A stretch of DNA of 64,000 nucleotides. It comes from Salipiger abyssi (lineage in GTDB: Bacteria > Pseudomonadota > Alphaproteobacteria > Rhodobacterales > Rhodobacteraceae). The translations under genes and the position numbers were made by a program. The notes under the pieces are model-generated. The model was given only the letters and a program-made list of their open reading frames with translations, was not told the origin of the DNA and did not search any database. The stretch lies in the NCBI RefSeq assembly GCF_001975705.1, contig NZ_CP015091.1, forward strand, positions 124,001 to 188,000, read 5' to 3'. Of the stretch, positions 24,773-33,337 are shown piece after piece; within the stretch, counting starts at the first letter, position 1; the number at the start of each line of letters is the position of its first letter.

Positions 24773-25813
24773 TCAGGTCTGGGCAAGCTCCAGGAGCAGG
24801 ATGAAGAGTTCACGCTCTGTGGTGATATCGAGCTTGTAATACAGGCGATGCTTGTGGTTTCGCACGGTTCCGGCACTGATCTCCAGCGCGTCGGCGATGC
24901 GTGAATTCGGCTCTCCCTGAACCATCATGGAGACGATCTGCCGTTCCCGCGAGGTGAGCTGATATTTCACCTGAAGCTGGTCCACCAGATCGGCGGCTTC
25001 GAGCGCTGTATAGCCCGGCGATTTCTGCTCGACCGTCAGAACCTTTCCTTCCGGCGCGACCGGGTTGGTCTCCGAAAGTTCCGACCATTTCAGGATGAAT
25101 TCCGTGCCGATCCCGGCTTCGCCGGATTTGCCCGTGCCCAGAAGGGCGTCGATCTCATGACGGATGTCCGGAGAGATCGCGCTGTTCCAGGAATCGTTCC
25201 TGAAGATCTCCCGGCCCCTGCGGTCCTGCACCAGCATGGAGATCTCGGAGTTCTTCAGATCCGTTGCGCCATAATTGACGAAGCTGAGACGGACATGTTG
25301 CTGATGCACCATGTTGATCGTGTCGAAGATGAGCTTGGCGCGAAAGATGTCCTGTTCGGAAAAGGTGCGCGAGGAAAGATCAATGCAGATCGCGACAAAG
25401 ACTCCGTTGACGATCGGCAGCATGAAAATCAGCTCGTCGCGTATGTTCGCGGTGCGGAACATGGCGTCGTAAAAGAACGTATCAGCGCTGCCCCGGCGCA
25501 GCTCATCGAAGGTCAGGACGGGGTTCACGCGGCCTTCCCGCACCCGCCGGAGCAGCGGGTCGATCCGGTAATACTGGTCCAGATATTGCGAGACGGCAGC
25601 CTCTTCCATGGCATGGTTGGACAGGAATTCCGGCTTTGCGTGCATCGCGTAGCGAATGACCAGGTATCTGTCAGTATTGAAGAAACTGGCCAGTTCCCGG
25701 GCCAGAGAGGGGTAGAACATATCCTGGCCGCTGCGCGCGATTACCGTGCCGAGCGACACGAGAAAGTCGATCGCCAGTTTGTCTTTCATGCCGGTGTCGT
25801 CATCCTCTTGCAT
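24773..25813 (-). CDS. LuxR-type transcriptional regulator
   Basis: A 346-residue regulator from the ATG at 25813; longer in-frame starts up to 25936 would run into the divergent amidase promoter. The last 65 residues are a LuxR/GerE helix-turn-helix (YQLTSRERQIVSMMVQGEPN, ISAGTVRNHKHRLYYKLDI). The N-terminal 200 residues are a sensor region that I cannot assign to a named ligand family; it is not clearly an autoinducer domain. No receiver Asp is present. Divergent orientation to the amidase-peptidase-ABC operon, with a perfect palindrome between them, marks it as the likely regulator of that operon. Confidence 0.85.
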   Translation of the reverse strand: MQEDDDTGMKDKLAIDFLVSLGTVIARSGQDMFYPSLARELASFFNTDRYLVIRYAMHAKPEFLSNHAMEEAAVSQYLDQYYRIDPLLRRVREGRVNPVLTFDELRRGSADTFFYDAMFRTANIRDELIFMLPIVNGVFVAICIDLSSRTFSEQDIFRAKLIFDTINMVHQQHVRLSFVNYGATDLKNSEISMLVQDRRGREIFRNDSWNSAISPDIRHEIDALLGTGKSGEAGIGTEFILKWSELSETNPVAPEGKVLTVEQKSPGYTALEAADLVDQLQVKYQLTSRERQIVSMMVQGEPNSRIADALEISAGTVRNHKHRLYYKLDITTERELFILLLELAQT

Positions 25814-25864
25814 GCTTGCCCTGTTCTCTCCCTCCGGCATATGCCCGATCATCCGTCCGCGGCG

Positions 25865-25884
25865 ATGGTGACGGTTGTCACCAT
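25865..25884. promoter_or_regulatory. Perfect palindrome between LuxR-type gene and amidase operon
   Basis: ATGGTGAC-N4-GTCACCAT is a perfect 8-bp inverted repeat with a four-base centre. It is 51 bases from the regulator start and 63 from the amidase start, the expected place for a LuxR-type dimer site. Confidence 0.6.
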
Positions 25885-25947
25885 ACACATGTGCGCCGTC
25901 CTGGGGTTTGCTTGATTGCGTCAAAGCGCATCGCAACCGGGGACCGA

Positions 25948-27333
25948 ATGCACCGTCATACCGTTCACACGATTCAGCAAACCCTCCTGAAACGGGAGCG
26001 CTCTGTTGCGGAGATTGTAGAGGATGCGCTGGCGCGGGCTGAAGAGGTCCAAAAGCACTGCAATGCCTTCACGCGCATCTTTGCGGAGGAGGCGCTGCAA
26101 AGTGCGCGGCGGGCGGACGAGGCTCTGGCCGGCGGAAAGCCCATGCGCGCGCTGGAAGGCGTCCCAGTCTGCATCAAGGATATGACGCCCATCGCCGGGC
26201 ATCCCCCGACATATGGCACATGGGCGCGGGCGCGAAATGGTGCGCCGGGCGAGGCGGTGATCGTGTCTCGCCTGAAGCGGGCCGGCGCCATCGTTCTGGC
26301 CCGGACCACGACCGCCGAGCTGGCGTTTTCCAGCTTTACCGCGACAGAGCGTTACGGCGTCACGCGAAACCCCTGGGACGGTCGGCGGACCTCCGGCGGG
26401 TCGTCCGGTGGCAGCGCCGTTGCGGTGGCCGCGGGTGTGGTGCCACTGGCCGAAGGCTCCGACATGGGGGGCTCCGTGCGCATTCCCGCCGCCGCCTGTG
26501 GGGTGGCGGGTTTCAAGCCGAGCCTCGGGCGGATCCCGATGGATATTCTTCCCACGCCTTGCGATACGATCTCGCATTTCGGTCCGCTCGCGGGCTCCGT
26601 GCAGGATGCCGTCAGCTTTATGGCGGTGACCGCCGGGCACGCTCCGGCGGATCTGCTGAGCCAGAAGCGACCGTTCCGTATCACCGAGGCCGCGCCGGGA
26701 TCTCTGCGCGGGCTGCGGATCGCCGCGTCGGTCGATCTTGGCTATTGCGATGTCTCTCCGGAGGTCTCGGAGACGTTTCACACCGTTCTGGACCGCCTGC
26801 GCGCGCATGGCGCCGATATCCGCGAAGTGCGCCTGCCCTGGACGCGCGCGGTCTACGATCTCTGGGCCACGCATTGGAACGCGCTGCTCTGCGCGATGGC
26901 CGAAGAGTTCGAAGACACCTCCCGGATGGGCGCGCCGCTTCGGCGCTGTCTCGCGCAGGGGCAGGCGGTCAGGGCGCGGGATCTGATGCAGGCGGACCGT
27001 CTGCGGAAGGCCATGGCAGCGGACATGGCCGGTATCTTCGAACACTGCGATGCCTTCCTCTGTCCCACGCTGGCGCGCCTCGCCCCCGACGCAGACAAGA
27101 CCGATGCGGATTTCGAAGACGATCTGCCAGATGGTCGCTTTCATGCCTTCGACATGACGCACCCCTTCAACATGTTGTCGGCACATCCCGCCATATCCAT
27201 GCCGGTGCGGCAGTCCGGAGATCTGCCGGTCGGTCTCCAGATCGTCGGTCCGGCCTATGAGGACGAGCGCACCCTGGCCCTGGCCGGCGCCGTCGAACGG
27301 ATCTTTCCCCCGCTTCCCCTTCCCATGTTCTGA
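25948..27333 (+). CDS. Amidase, amidase-signature family
   Basis: A 461-residue cytoplasmic amide hydrolase. The catalytic triad is visible with exact family spacing: Lys-77 in VPVCIKDMT, cis-Ser-152 in SGGSSGGSAV and nucleophile Ser-176 in SDMGGSVRIPAA. I start it at ATG 25948, preceded by GGGGA; the longer reading from 25816 overlaps the divergent regulator. The M24 peptidase gene follows 12 bases later and the ABC importer genes after that. Together they suggest uptake of an amide- or peptide-like nitrogen compound that is cleaved inside the cell. The true substrate is unknown. Confidence 0.9.
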   Translation: MHRHTVHTIQQTLLKRERSVAEIVEDALARAEEVQKHCNAFTRIFAEEALQSARRADEALAGGKPMRALEGVPVCIKDMTPIAGHPPTYGTWARARNGAPGEAVIVSRLKRAGAIVLARTTTAELAFSSFTATERYGVTRNPWDGRRTSGGSSGGSAVAVAAGVVPLAEGSDMGGSVRIPAAACGVAGFKPSLGRIPMDILPTPCDTISHFGPLAGSVQDAVSFMAVTAGHAPADLLSQKRPFRITEAAPGSLRGLRIAASVDLGYCDVSPEVSETFHTVLDRLRAHGADIREVRLPWTRAVYDLWATHWNALLCAMAEEFEDTSRMGAPLRRCLAQGQAVRARDLMQADRLRKAMAADMAGIFEHCDAFLCPTLARLAPDADKTDADFEDDLPDGRFHAFDMTHPFNMLSAHPAISMPVRQSGDLPVGLQIVGPAYEDERTLALAGAVERIFPPLPLPMF

Positions 27334-27345
27334 AAGGAGACAGAT

Positions 27346-28566
27346 GTGACTCTGCCCAATATTCCCGATGCCGAGTTCGAAACCCGGCGCGAGCGCGCCC
27401 GTCAGATGGCGAAGGAGGCGGGTCTCGACGCGCTGGTGATCTGGTCGCGCAGCGGCAATTCGGTCGAGGCCTATGGCGATCTTTTCTACCTGACGAATTT
27501 CGTGTCGCTGTTCCCCTGCGTGCCCGACCGGAAAACCTGGAGCAGCCGGGGCCATGCGGCCCTGATCCTGCCGGTGGACGGCGCGCCGGTGCTTCTGACC
27601 GATTATCTCGACGATCCGGAAGACCGCATCAAGGTGACCGATGTCCGCTTTGCTCTCGATCTGGCTGCGGGCACCGGCAAGGCTCTGGCCGATATGGGGC
27701 TGCTGGACCGCCGGATCGGGATGGTGGGCATGATGTCCTATCTGGTCAGCGCGCATCAGCGCCTGGAAGCCGCCGCCGGACGCCCCGTCGCGTTCGAAAG
27801 CGCCGATCATATTCTCGAACATCTGCGGCTGATCAAGAGCCCGTCCGAGATCGCCATGCTGCGGCACTCCGCCAGCGTTGGGAAAAAATGGATGGATGCC
27901 ACCATGGCGGCGCTGGTCGAGGGCAATACTGAAGGCGACGCGGTGGGCGCGGGGCTTGCGGTGCTGGCGGCCAATGGCGGTACGCAACAGGACATCGCCA
28001 TTGCCAGCGGGCCGAACGCGATCCACTACATGGGCAGCTCAGGCGTGCCGCACTGGAACGTGCAGCGCGCGCTGGAGCCCGGTGATCTCGTCCATGTCGA
28101 CCTCTGGGGGCCGGTCTTCGGCTATTATACCGATTTCGCCCGCTCCACCGTTGTCGGTGGCAAGCCCGATGGCGGGCAGAAAGAGCTGCTCGAAGGCAGC
28201 TGCGCGCTGATCCATCACATCATCGCCGGGATCGAACCGGGCAAAACCCGGTTCTGCGATCTCTACACGCGCGGCACCGCGTGGCTCGATGCCAACGGCT
28301 TTGCCAACCACAAAAGCACGGCGGACGAGACCAACAATTTCAGCCAGCAATTCCCGTGTTTCGGCCATGCCATCGGCCTCGGGATCGACGGGCCGTGGAT
28401 CGTCGAGGACGAGCAGACCGTGATTCAGCCGAACATGACGATCGCGGTCGAGGCGCTGGTGTCGAAGCTCGGGGTTGGCGCTGCCAACTATGAAGAAGAC
28501 GTGCTGGTGACCGATGAAGGCGCGGAAATCCTGACCTCGGCCTGCGACGGCGTGCGCTGGGGCTGA
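27346..28566 (+). CDS. M24-family metallopeptidase (Xaa-Pro aminopeptidase / creatinase type)
   Basis: A 406-residue pita-bread-fold enzyme. The start is GTG, preceded by AAGGAG six bases upstream. An N-terminal creatinase-like domain spans about 1-165. In the catalytic domain the metal ligands are recognisable: Asp in HVDLWG and YYTDFARST, His in GHAIGLGIDG, Glu in IAVEALVSKLG and Glu in NYEEDVLVT. The family includes prolidases, creatinase and related C-N hydrolases, so the substrate may be a dipeptide or an N-acyl or N-methyl amino compound. It sits between the amidase and the ABC importer and is surely part of the same pathway. Confidence 0.88.
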   Translation: MTLPNIPDAEFETRRERARQMAKEAGLDALVIWSRSGNSVEAYGDLFYLTNFVSLFPCVPDRKTWSSRGHAALILPVDGAPVLLTDYLDDPEDRIKVTDVRFALDLAAGTGKALADMGLLDRRIGMVGMMSYLVSAHQRLEAAAGRPVAFESADHILEHLRLIKSPSEIAMLRHSASVGKKWMDATMAALVEGNTEGDAVGAGLAVLAANGGTQQDIAIASGPNAIHYMGSSGVPHWNVQRALEPGDLVHVDLWGPVFGYYTDFARSTVVGGKPDGGQKELLEGSCALIHHIIAGIEPGKTRFCDLYTRGTAWLDANGFANHKSTADETNNFSQQFPCFGHAIGLGIDGPWIVEDEQTVIQPNMTIAVEALVSKLGVGAANYEEDVLVTDEGAEILTSACDGVRWG

Positions 28567-28576
28567 GGCCCGGACC

Positions 28577-28603
28577 GGCGGACCGGGCAGGTTCCGGTCC
28601 GCC
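28577..28603 (+). terminator. Intercistronic hairpin before binding-protein gene
   Basis: GGCGGACCGG and CCGGTCCGCC make a perfect 10-bp stem with a seven-base loop, just after the M24 peptidase stop. It lacks a T-run and probably insulates or tunes expression of the binding protein that follows. Confidence 0.5.
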
Positions 28604-28634
28604 TTACAGAAACACAAACAACAGGGAAAACGAC

Positions 28635-29825
28635 ATGAAACTCACTTATTTTGCAGGCGCGATGCTCGCCGCCGGTGCGATGTCTCAGATGGCCGCCGCG
28701 CAGGAGACGATCAAGATCGGCGCCCCCATCCCCTTGACGGGATATTTCGCCGCCGATGGTCAGACCATGCAAGAGGCGGTCGATCTGGCCGCCGCTGATC
28801 TGAATGCCGAGGGCGGTGTGCTGGGCAGGCAGGTCGAGGTCGTCACCTTCGATATCGGCGACCTGACGCCCGACAAGCTCACCGCCGCTGCCGCCAATCT
28901 GATCGAACGCGACGAGGTGAGCGTGCTCATCAACGGCTATGGCGGCATGGGGCCGGATATCCCGGCATTCTGCCCCTATGGCATCCCCTACATCCACAAC
29001 GATGCCGTCAGCAGCGTGGTCGATCTTGCCGAGCGGATGAATTGCGGCGCCATTTTCAACGCCTCGGATATCGACGTGAATTACGGGCGCATCGTCTTCG
29101 AGCAGATGCTTGCGAGCGGCTACGACTTCCCCTCCGAAACCCTCGCGCTCGTGCATGGCGATTACGAATGGGACATCAATGTCGCCAAGGGCATGGCAGA
29201 GGCGGCGGAAGCGGCGGGATGGACCGTCGTTTATGAACAGGAAGTGCCCTACGATACGGTCGAGTGGACCAATGTCATCGGCAAGCTGAACGACGCCAAG
29301 CCCGGCCTGATCCATTTCGAGGCGCTCGACCCGTCGGTTGCCACGACCTTCATGTCGCAGCTCGCGCTGGATCCGGTTCCGGGCGCGGCGCTCAATATCG
29401 GCTATATCGGTGCGACCCCCGGTGTCGATGACGCGATTGCCCAGGGGCAGGCGGAGGGGGTCTTTACCTTCACCCTGAACGCACACGGCACCGACGAGGC
29501 GGGCGCGGCTTTCGAACAGGAGTGGATGGACGCCTATAATGCGGAACCTCCGGTCAGCCTCGCCGCTGCGGTTTACGATATGGTCCATCTTTGGGCCGCC
29601 GCTGTCGAAGCCGTTGGCGACGACCGCGATTTCGCGGCTGTTGCAGAGCAGATCGGAGCGCTCGATTTCGACGGGATCGCCGGCACCTATGCCTTCAACG
29701 ACCGCAACTTCATCGACTCCAGCGCCGAGACCCAGCCGGCCCAGCTGTTCCAGATCCAGGATGGCAAACGCGTACCGGTTGTCATCGGCGACGAGGTCGT
29801 TGCGCCGGTAACCGCCGCGGAGTGA
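28635..29825 (+). CDS. Branched-chain-amino-acid-type ABC transporter substrate-binding protein
   Basis: A 396-residue periplasmic protein with a signal peptide ending near MAAAQ (residues 18-22) and a family-6 periplasmic-binding fold: IKIGAPIPLTGYFAADGQTM, then DLNAEGGVLGRQVEVVTFDI, characteristic of LivJ/LivK and amide-binding relatives. A ribosome-binding site AGGGAAA precedes the ATG. The gene is flanked by two strong hairpins, so its mRNA segment may be stabilised. The ABC components follow in order. The ligand may be an amide or peptide rather than leucine, given the amidase and peptidase upstream; this is inference. Confidence 0.9.
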   Translation: MKLTYFAGAMLAAGAMSQMAAAQETIKIGAPIPLTGYFAADGQTMQEAVDLAAADLNAEGGVLGRQVEVVTFDIGDLTPDKLTAAAANLIERDEVSVLINGYGGMGPDIPAFCPYGIPYIHNDAVSSVVDLAERMNCGAIFNASDIDVNYGRIVFEQMLASGYDFPSETLALVHGDYEWDINVAKGMAEAAEAAGWTVVYEQEVPYDTVEWTNVIGKLNDAKPGLIHFEALDPSVATTFMSQLALDPVPGAALNIGYIGATPGVDDAIAQGQAEGVFTFTLNAHGTDEAGAAFEQEWMDAYNAEPPVSLAAAVYDMVHLWAAAVEAVGDDRDFAAVAEQIGALDFDGIAGTYAFNDRNFIDSSAETQPAQLFQIQDGKRVPVVIGDEVVAPVTAAE

Positions 29826-29835
29826 CGTGTTTCGT

Positions 29836-29866
29836 GGCGCCGGCCCGCATCTGACGGGCCGGCGCC
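29836..29866 (+). terminator. Strong hairpin after binding-protein gene
   Basis: GGCGCCGGCCCG and CGGGCCGGCGCC form a perfect 12-bp stem with a seven-base loop starting ten bases after the binding-protein stop. It has no T-run. It is likely a partial terminator or 3'-end stabiliser. Confidence 0.6.
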
Positions 29867-29896
29867 CGCGCGTCGATGTCTGCCGGAGGGGATCAA

Positions 29897-30619
29897 ATGA
29901 CGTCAAATCATATCATGTCGCTGAAAGCGGTCGGAATGCGGTTCGGGTCCTTCCAGGCCCTGTCCGATCTGTCTTTCGATATCGACGCGGGCGAAGTGCT
30001 CGGCGTCGCGGGACCGAACGGCGCGGGCAAGAGCACGCTGCTCAATGTCTGTACCGGCGGGCTCTGCCCGACATCCGGGAGCGTGCTGCTCGACGGGCAG
30101 GACATCACCGCCCTGCCGCGCCATTCGAGATGCTCCAGGGGCATCGCGATGACCTTTCAGATTCCGACGGTCATTTCGTCGCTGACCGTGGCCGAGAACC
30201 TGCTGGTGGGCCGGAGTTTCGGCGGCAGCCACAGGCATGATTTCGACGCCATTGTCGAGATCGCCGGGCTGGGCGATGTGCTCGGCGCCGATGCCGGGAC
30301 GGTGGATCTGCTGACGCGCAAGGCGATCATGCTTGGCGCCGCCCTCGCGACGGGTCCGCGGATCGTTTTCATGGATGAGCCGCTTGGCGGTCTGAACGCG
30401 GACGAGATCAAGCGCTTCGTGCGGATGATCGACCGCTGCCGGCAGGCATTCGGTGTCACCGTCGTCATGGTCGAACACAAGACCCGCGCGCTTGCCGAGA
30501 TCGCCGACCGTATTCTGATCATCAATTTCGGCAAGTTCGTCTGCCTCGACCGGCCCTCCGTCGTGCTCAACGACGACCATGTTGTCGAAATCTACCTCGG
30601 GAAGAAACACGATGCTTGA
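29897..30619 (+). CDS. ABC transporter ATP-binding protein, LivG type
   Basis: A 240-residue ATPase from ATG 29897, supported by CGGAGGGG upstream; an in-frame ATG at 29876 is upstream of that site. Walker A is GPNGAGKSTLLNVCTGG, the Q-loop lies in AMTFQIPTVIS, Walker B is RIVFMDEPLGGLN, and the switch His is in VMVEHKT. The signature region reads VDLLTRKAIMLGAALA: the usual LSxGQ is replaced by LTRKA, which is unusual. It overlaps the next ATPase by 8 bases. It energises the importer with the LivF-type partner. Confidence 0.87.
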   Translation: MTSNHIMSLKAVGMRFGSFQALSDLSFDIDAGEVLGVAGPNGAGKSTLLNVCTGGLCPTSGSVLLDGQDITALPRHSRCSRGIAMTFQIPTVISSLTVAENLLVGRSFGGSHRHDFDAIVEIAGLGDVLGADAGTVDLLTRKAIMLGAALATGPRIVFMDEPLGGLNADEIKRFVRMIDRCRQAFGVTVVMVEHKTRALAEIADRILIINFGKFVCLDRPSVVLNDDHVVEIYLGKKHDA

Positions 30620-31286
30620 AGTTGACAGGATCAATGTCAGCTATGGCGACTTTCATGTGCTGCACGACGTTTCGCTGAAGGTCGAAAAGGGCGAAATGGT
30701 CGCCGTCCTCGGCGCCAATGGCCATGGCAAGAGCACCCTGCTGAAAGCCCTGTGCGGCCTGCTGCCAATCCAGAGCGGGACTGTCCGCTATGAGGGGTCC
30801 GACATCACCCGGCTTGCATCGACGGAGCTGGTGCAGCGCGGTCTTGTCTACGTCGCCGAAGACCGGCGGCTTTTCCGCGACATGACGGTGCTCGACAACC
30901 TCATGCTCGGCGCGTTCAACACCCGCGCTTGGAAATGCCGCGAAAAGACGCTGGATCAGGTCTTTGCGCTTTATCCGCGTCTGGAGGAGCGCCGGCATCA
31001 GCTTTGCCGCCATCTCAGCGGCGGCGAGGCGCAGATGGTTGCGCTGGGGCGCGGGCTCATGTCGAAGCCGCATCTTCTGGTCATCGACGAGCCGTCTCTC
31101 GGGCTCGCGCCGAACCTGACGGCGCAGATGATGGAAACGATCCACGACCTGAACAGGGCCGGGATGACCATCCTGCTGGTCGAGCAGAACGCGGCGCTGC
31201 TGACCGGACATATAAGCCGGAGCTACGTGATCGAAGAGGGTGTGATTGCCCAGGGCGATCTTTCGGCATTCGGGGAGTTGCAGTGA
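30612..31286 (+). CDS. ABC transporter ATP-binding protein, LivF type
   Basis: A 224-residue ATPase starting at ATG 30612, inside the end of the LivG-type gene. Walker A is GANGHGKSTLLKALCG, the Q-loop-equivalent region holds VYVAEDRRLFRDM, the signature is HLSGGEAQMVALGRGL, Walker B is LLVIDEPSLGLAP, and the switch region is ILLVEQNAAL, with Gln in place of the common switch His as in LivF proteins. It pairs with the LivG-type ATPase, and its stop overlaps the permease start by one base. Confidence 0.92.
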   Translation: MLEVDRINVSYGDFHVLHDVSLKVEKGEMVAVLGANGHGKSTLLKALCGLLPIQSGTVRYEGSDITRLASTELVQRGLVYVAEDRRLFRDMTVLDNLMLGAFNTRAWKCREKTLDQVFALYPRLEERRHQLCRHLSGGEAQMVALGRGLMSKPHLLVIDEPSLGLAPNLTAQMMETIHDLNRAGMTILLVEQNAALLTGHISRSYVIEEGVIAQGDLSAFGELQ

Positions 31287-32155
31287 TGAACATCGTCGAA
31301 ATCCTGATCAGCGGTACGACACAGGGTGCTGTCTACTGCGTGATCGCGATGGGGCTGTCGCTCGTCTATGGCACGTCCCGCATTCTCAATTTCGCCCATG
31401 GTGCGCTTTACACCCTTGGCGGCTATATCGCGTGGTTCCTGATGTATGGCGGCCCGGGCCTGTCCTTTGGCCTCGCATTCGCCGCGTCCCTGCCGCTGCT
31501 CTTCTGTATCGGCGTGGCCCTTGAGGCGGGCATCATCCGCCCGCTCCGGCGCCATACGAACTGGCAGGTCAACGCAATCATGGTCACGCTCGGGCTGGCC
31601 TTCGTGATCGAGAACGGGTTGCAGCTCCTCTTCGGGCCGAAAACCAAGACCATTCCCGCCTTTATCGAGGGCGGCGTCTCCATCGGCGGGACGACGGTCT
31701 CGCTCTACAAGATTGCCCTTGTCGGCATCTCGGTCCTGCTCGTGGTGCTGCTGGAGCTGTTCCTGGCGCGCACGCGGGCGGGGAAATCCGTTCAGGCGGT
31801 GTCGCAGGATCTTCAGGCGGCGGCGCAGGTCGGGATCAATGTGAACCGTGTCTTCGGTCTGGCCCTCGGCCTGTCGGTCGTGCTGACCGGGGCGGCGGGC
31901 ATTCTGCTGGCGCCGGTCTTTCAGATTTCGCCGACCGGCGGCTGGTCGCCTTTTCTGAAAGCCTTCGTGATCGTCGTCTTCGGCGGGCTGGGAAGCACGC
32001 GGGGCGCCATGCTCGCGGCGTTCATCCTGGCGTTTCTGGAGGCCATCGTCGTTGCCTCCGTGGGGCCGGGCTGGGCGATGCCGGCCTGGCTCATCGTGCT
32101 GATGATCGTCCTGATGACACGGCCGAAGGGCCTCTTGGGGGTATGGGAGAACTGA
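31286..32155 (+). CDS. ABC transporter permease, LivH type
   Basis: A 289-residue inner-membrane permease. The start at 31286 shares one base with the LivF-type stop (TGATG), and GGGGAG lies about ten bases upstream. It has the LivH landmark NFAHGALYTLGGYIAWF near residue 35, a GLAFVIENGLQLLFGPK segment, the AxDxxAA-like coupling loop VSQDLQAAAQVGINVNR, and FKAFVIVVFGGLGSTRGAML near the end. It pairs with the LivM-type permease that begins two bases after its stop. Confidence 0.92.
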   Translation: MNIVEILISGTTQGAVYCVIAMGLSLVYGTSRILNFAHGALYTLGGYIAWFLMYGGPGLSFGLAFAASLPLLFCIGVALEAGIIRPLRRHTNWQVNAIMVTLGLAFVIENGLQLLFGPKTKTIPAFIEGGVSIGGTTVSLYKIALVGISVLLVVLLELFLARTRAGKSVQAVSQDLQAAAQVGINVNRVFGLALGLSVVLTGAAGILLAPVFQISPTGGWSPFLKAFVIVVFGGLGSTRGAMLAAFILAFLEAIVVASVGPGWAMPAWLIVLMIVLMTRPKGLLGVWEN

Positions 32156-32156
32156 G

Positions 32157-33188
32157 ATGACAAAACCGATACAAGACAGCCGGTCCAGACCCGCCGGCCT
32201 GAGCTCGCGGTTCACGGGCGCCCACTATCTCCGCGACAGCCTGGCGTTTCTCGGCTGCGCGATGGCGTTTCTCGCTGCAGGGCTCGTGATCGGCGAAAAC
32301 TACGTGTTCCATATCCTGATCCTGATCTGCATATGGAGCGCGGTCATCGCGGGGTGGGATCTTCTGATCGGCTATGCCGGTGTCTTCAACTACGCTCAGC
32401 TCGTGTTTTTCGCCGTCGGTGCCTATGGCAGCGCGATGCTGTCGGTGTCGGGCGGGCTGCCCGCACTCGCCGCAATCCCGCTCGCCGCGGGGATCGGCGG
32501 GCTTTTCGGCGCACTGATCGCCATTCCGAGCGCCCGCCTCAAGGGCGAATACGTGGCCCTCTTCACCTTTGCGGTGCATCTCGCGCTGCCGTCGATCCTG
32601 CAACAGACACGGGGTCTCGGGACGGGGGGCAGCACGGGTATTCTGGGCCTGCCGCCGATCTCGCTGTTCGGGCAGACGTTCTATGCGATCGACAAACAGG
32701 CCTGGTTCCTCATGGCCCTGATCGTCGCCGTGATCTGCATCTACCTGATCTATTTCGTCGTACTGCGCAGCAGGTTCGGCCTGGCGCTTCTGGCGATGCG
32801 CGACGCGCCGGCCTTTTCCGAGGCGCTCGGCGTGAACGGGCGCCGGTATCAGATCGCCGCCTTTGCGATCTCGGCTGCCATCACCGCCTTTGCCGGCGCG
32901 TTCTATGCGCATTACACCGCCGTGGTGACGCCGCGCATCCTCGGGACGGAGTTCTTCCTGATGGCCATGGTGATGCTCGCCATCGGGGGCATGGGACGGT
33001 TTCCCGGCGCGTTGCTCGGTGTCTGTGTCGTCGTCATCGGCAATGAAGTGCTTCGCAGTTTCGACAGCTACCGGCTGGTCGCGCTGGGGCTGATCGTCAT
33101 CGGGTCCGTGATCTTCCTCCCGGACGGTCTCGGCGGCTTCCTCTCCGGACGGATGAAGAAGAGAGCGTCTTCTGCCGACCCGACATAG
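32157..33188 (+). CDS. ABC transporter permease, LivM type
   Basis: A 343-residue inner-membrane permease with about eight to ten hydrophobic segments. Landmarks of the LivM family are GYAGVFNYAQLVFFAVGAYG near residue 75, a central LGTGGSTGILGLPPI, the coupling loop LAMRDAPAFSEALGVNGRRY, and GGMGRFPGALLGVCVV close to the end. It is the last gene of the amidase-peptidase-ABC operon. A long hairpin follows in the convergent space before the P450 gene. Confidence 0.92.
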   Translation: MTKPIQDSRSRPAGLSSRFTGAHYLRDSLAFLGCAMAFLAAGLVIGENYVFHILILICIWSAVIAGWDLLIGYAGVFNYAQLVFFAVGAYGSAMLSVSGGLPALAAIPLAAGIGGLFGALIAIPSARLKGEYVALFTFAVHLALPSILQQTRGLGTGGSTGILGLPPISLFGQTFYAIDKQAWFLMALIVAVICIYLIYFVVLRSRFGLALLAMRDAPAFSEALGVNGRRYQIAAFAISAAITAFAGAFYAHYTAVVTPRILGTEFFLMAMVMLAIGGMGRFPGALLGVCVVVIGNEVLRSFDSYRLVALGLIVIGSVIFLPDGLGGFLSGRMKKRASSADPT

Positions 33189-33288
33189 TTGCGGATCCCC
33201 TGATCTCCAGAAACCAAGGCGTTTTCGGGGATCATGTCACGGGTCAGACGCCCCCGCGTCGGCTTTCGTGACCGGCTCTGTGTATCAT

Positions 33289-33321
33289 GGCCTCCTTGCC
33301 CCGAATTTGGCGAAGGAGGCC
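33289..33321. terminator. Hairpin in convergent gap between LivM-type and P450 genes
   Basis: GGCCTCCTTGCC and GGC-G-AAGGAGGCC form a stem of about 12 bp with one bulged base, flanking an AT-richer loop. It lies between convergent genes, so it can act in both directions. A weaker GATCCCC/GGGGATC pair lies at 33194-33233. Confidence 0.5.
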
Positions 33322-33337
33322 TCTACGATACGTGGAA

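Noticed and set aside
30929-31285. Upstream extension of the LivH-type reading frame
   Set aside because: It lies inside the LivF-type gene in another frame; ATG 31286 directly follows it and has a ribosome-binding site.
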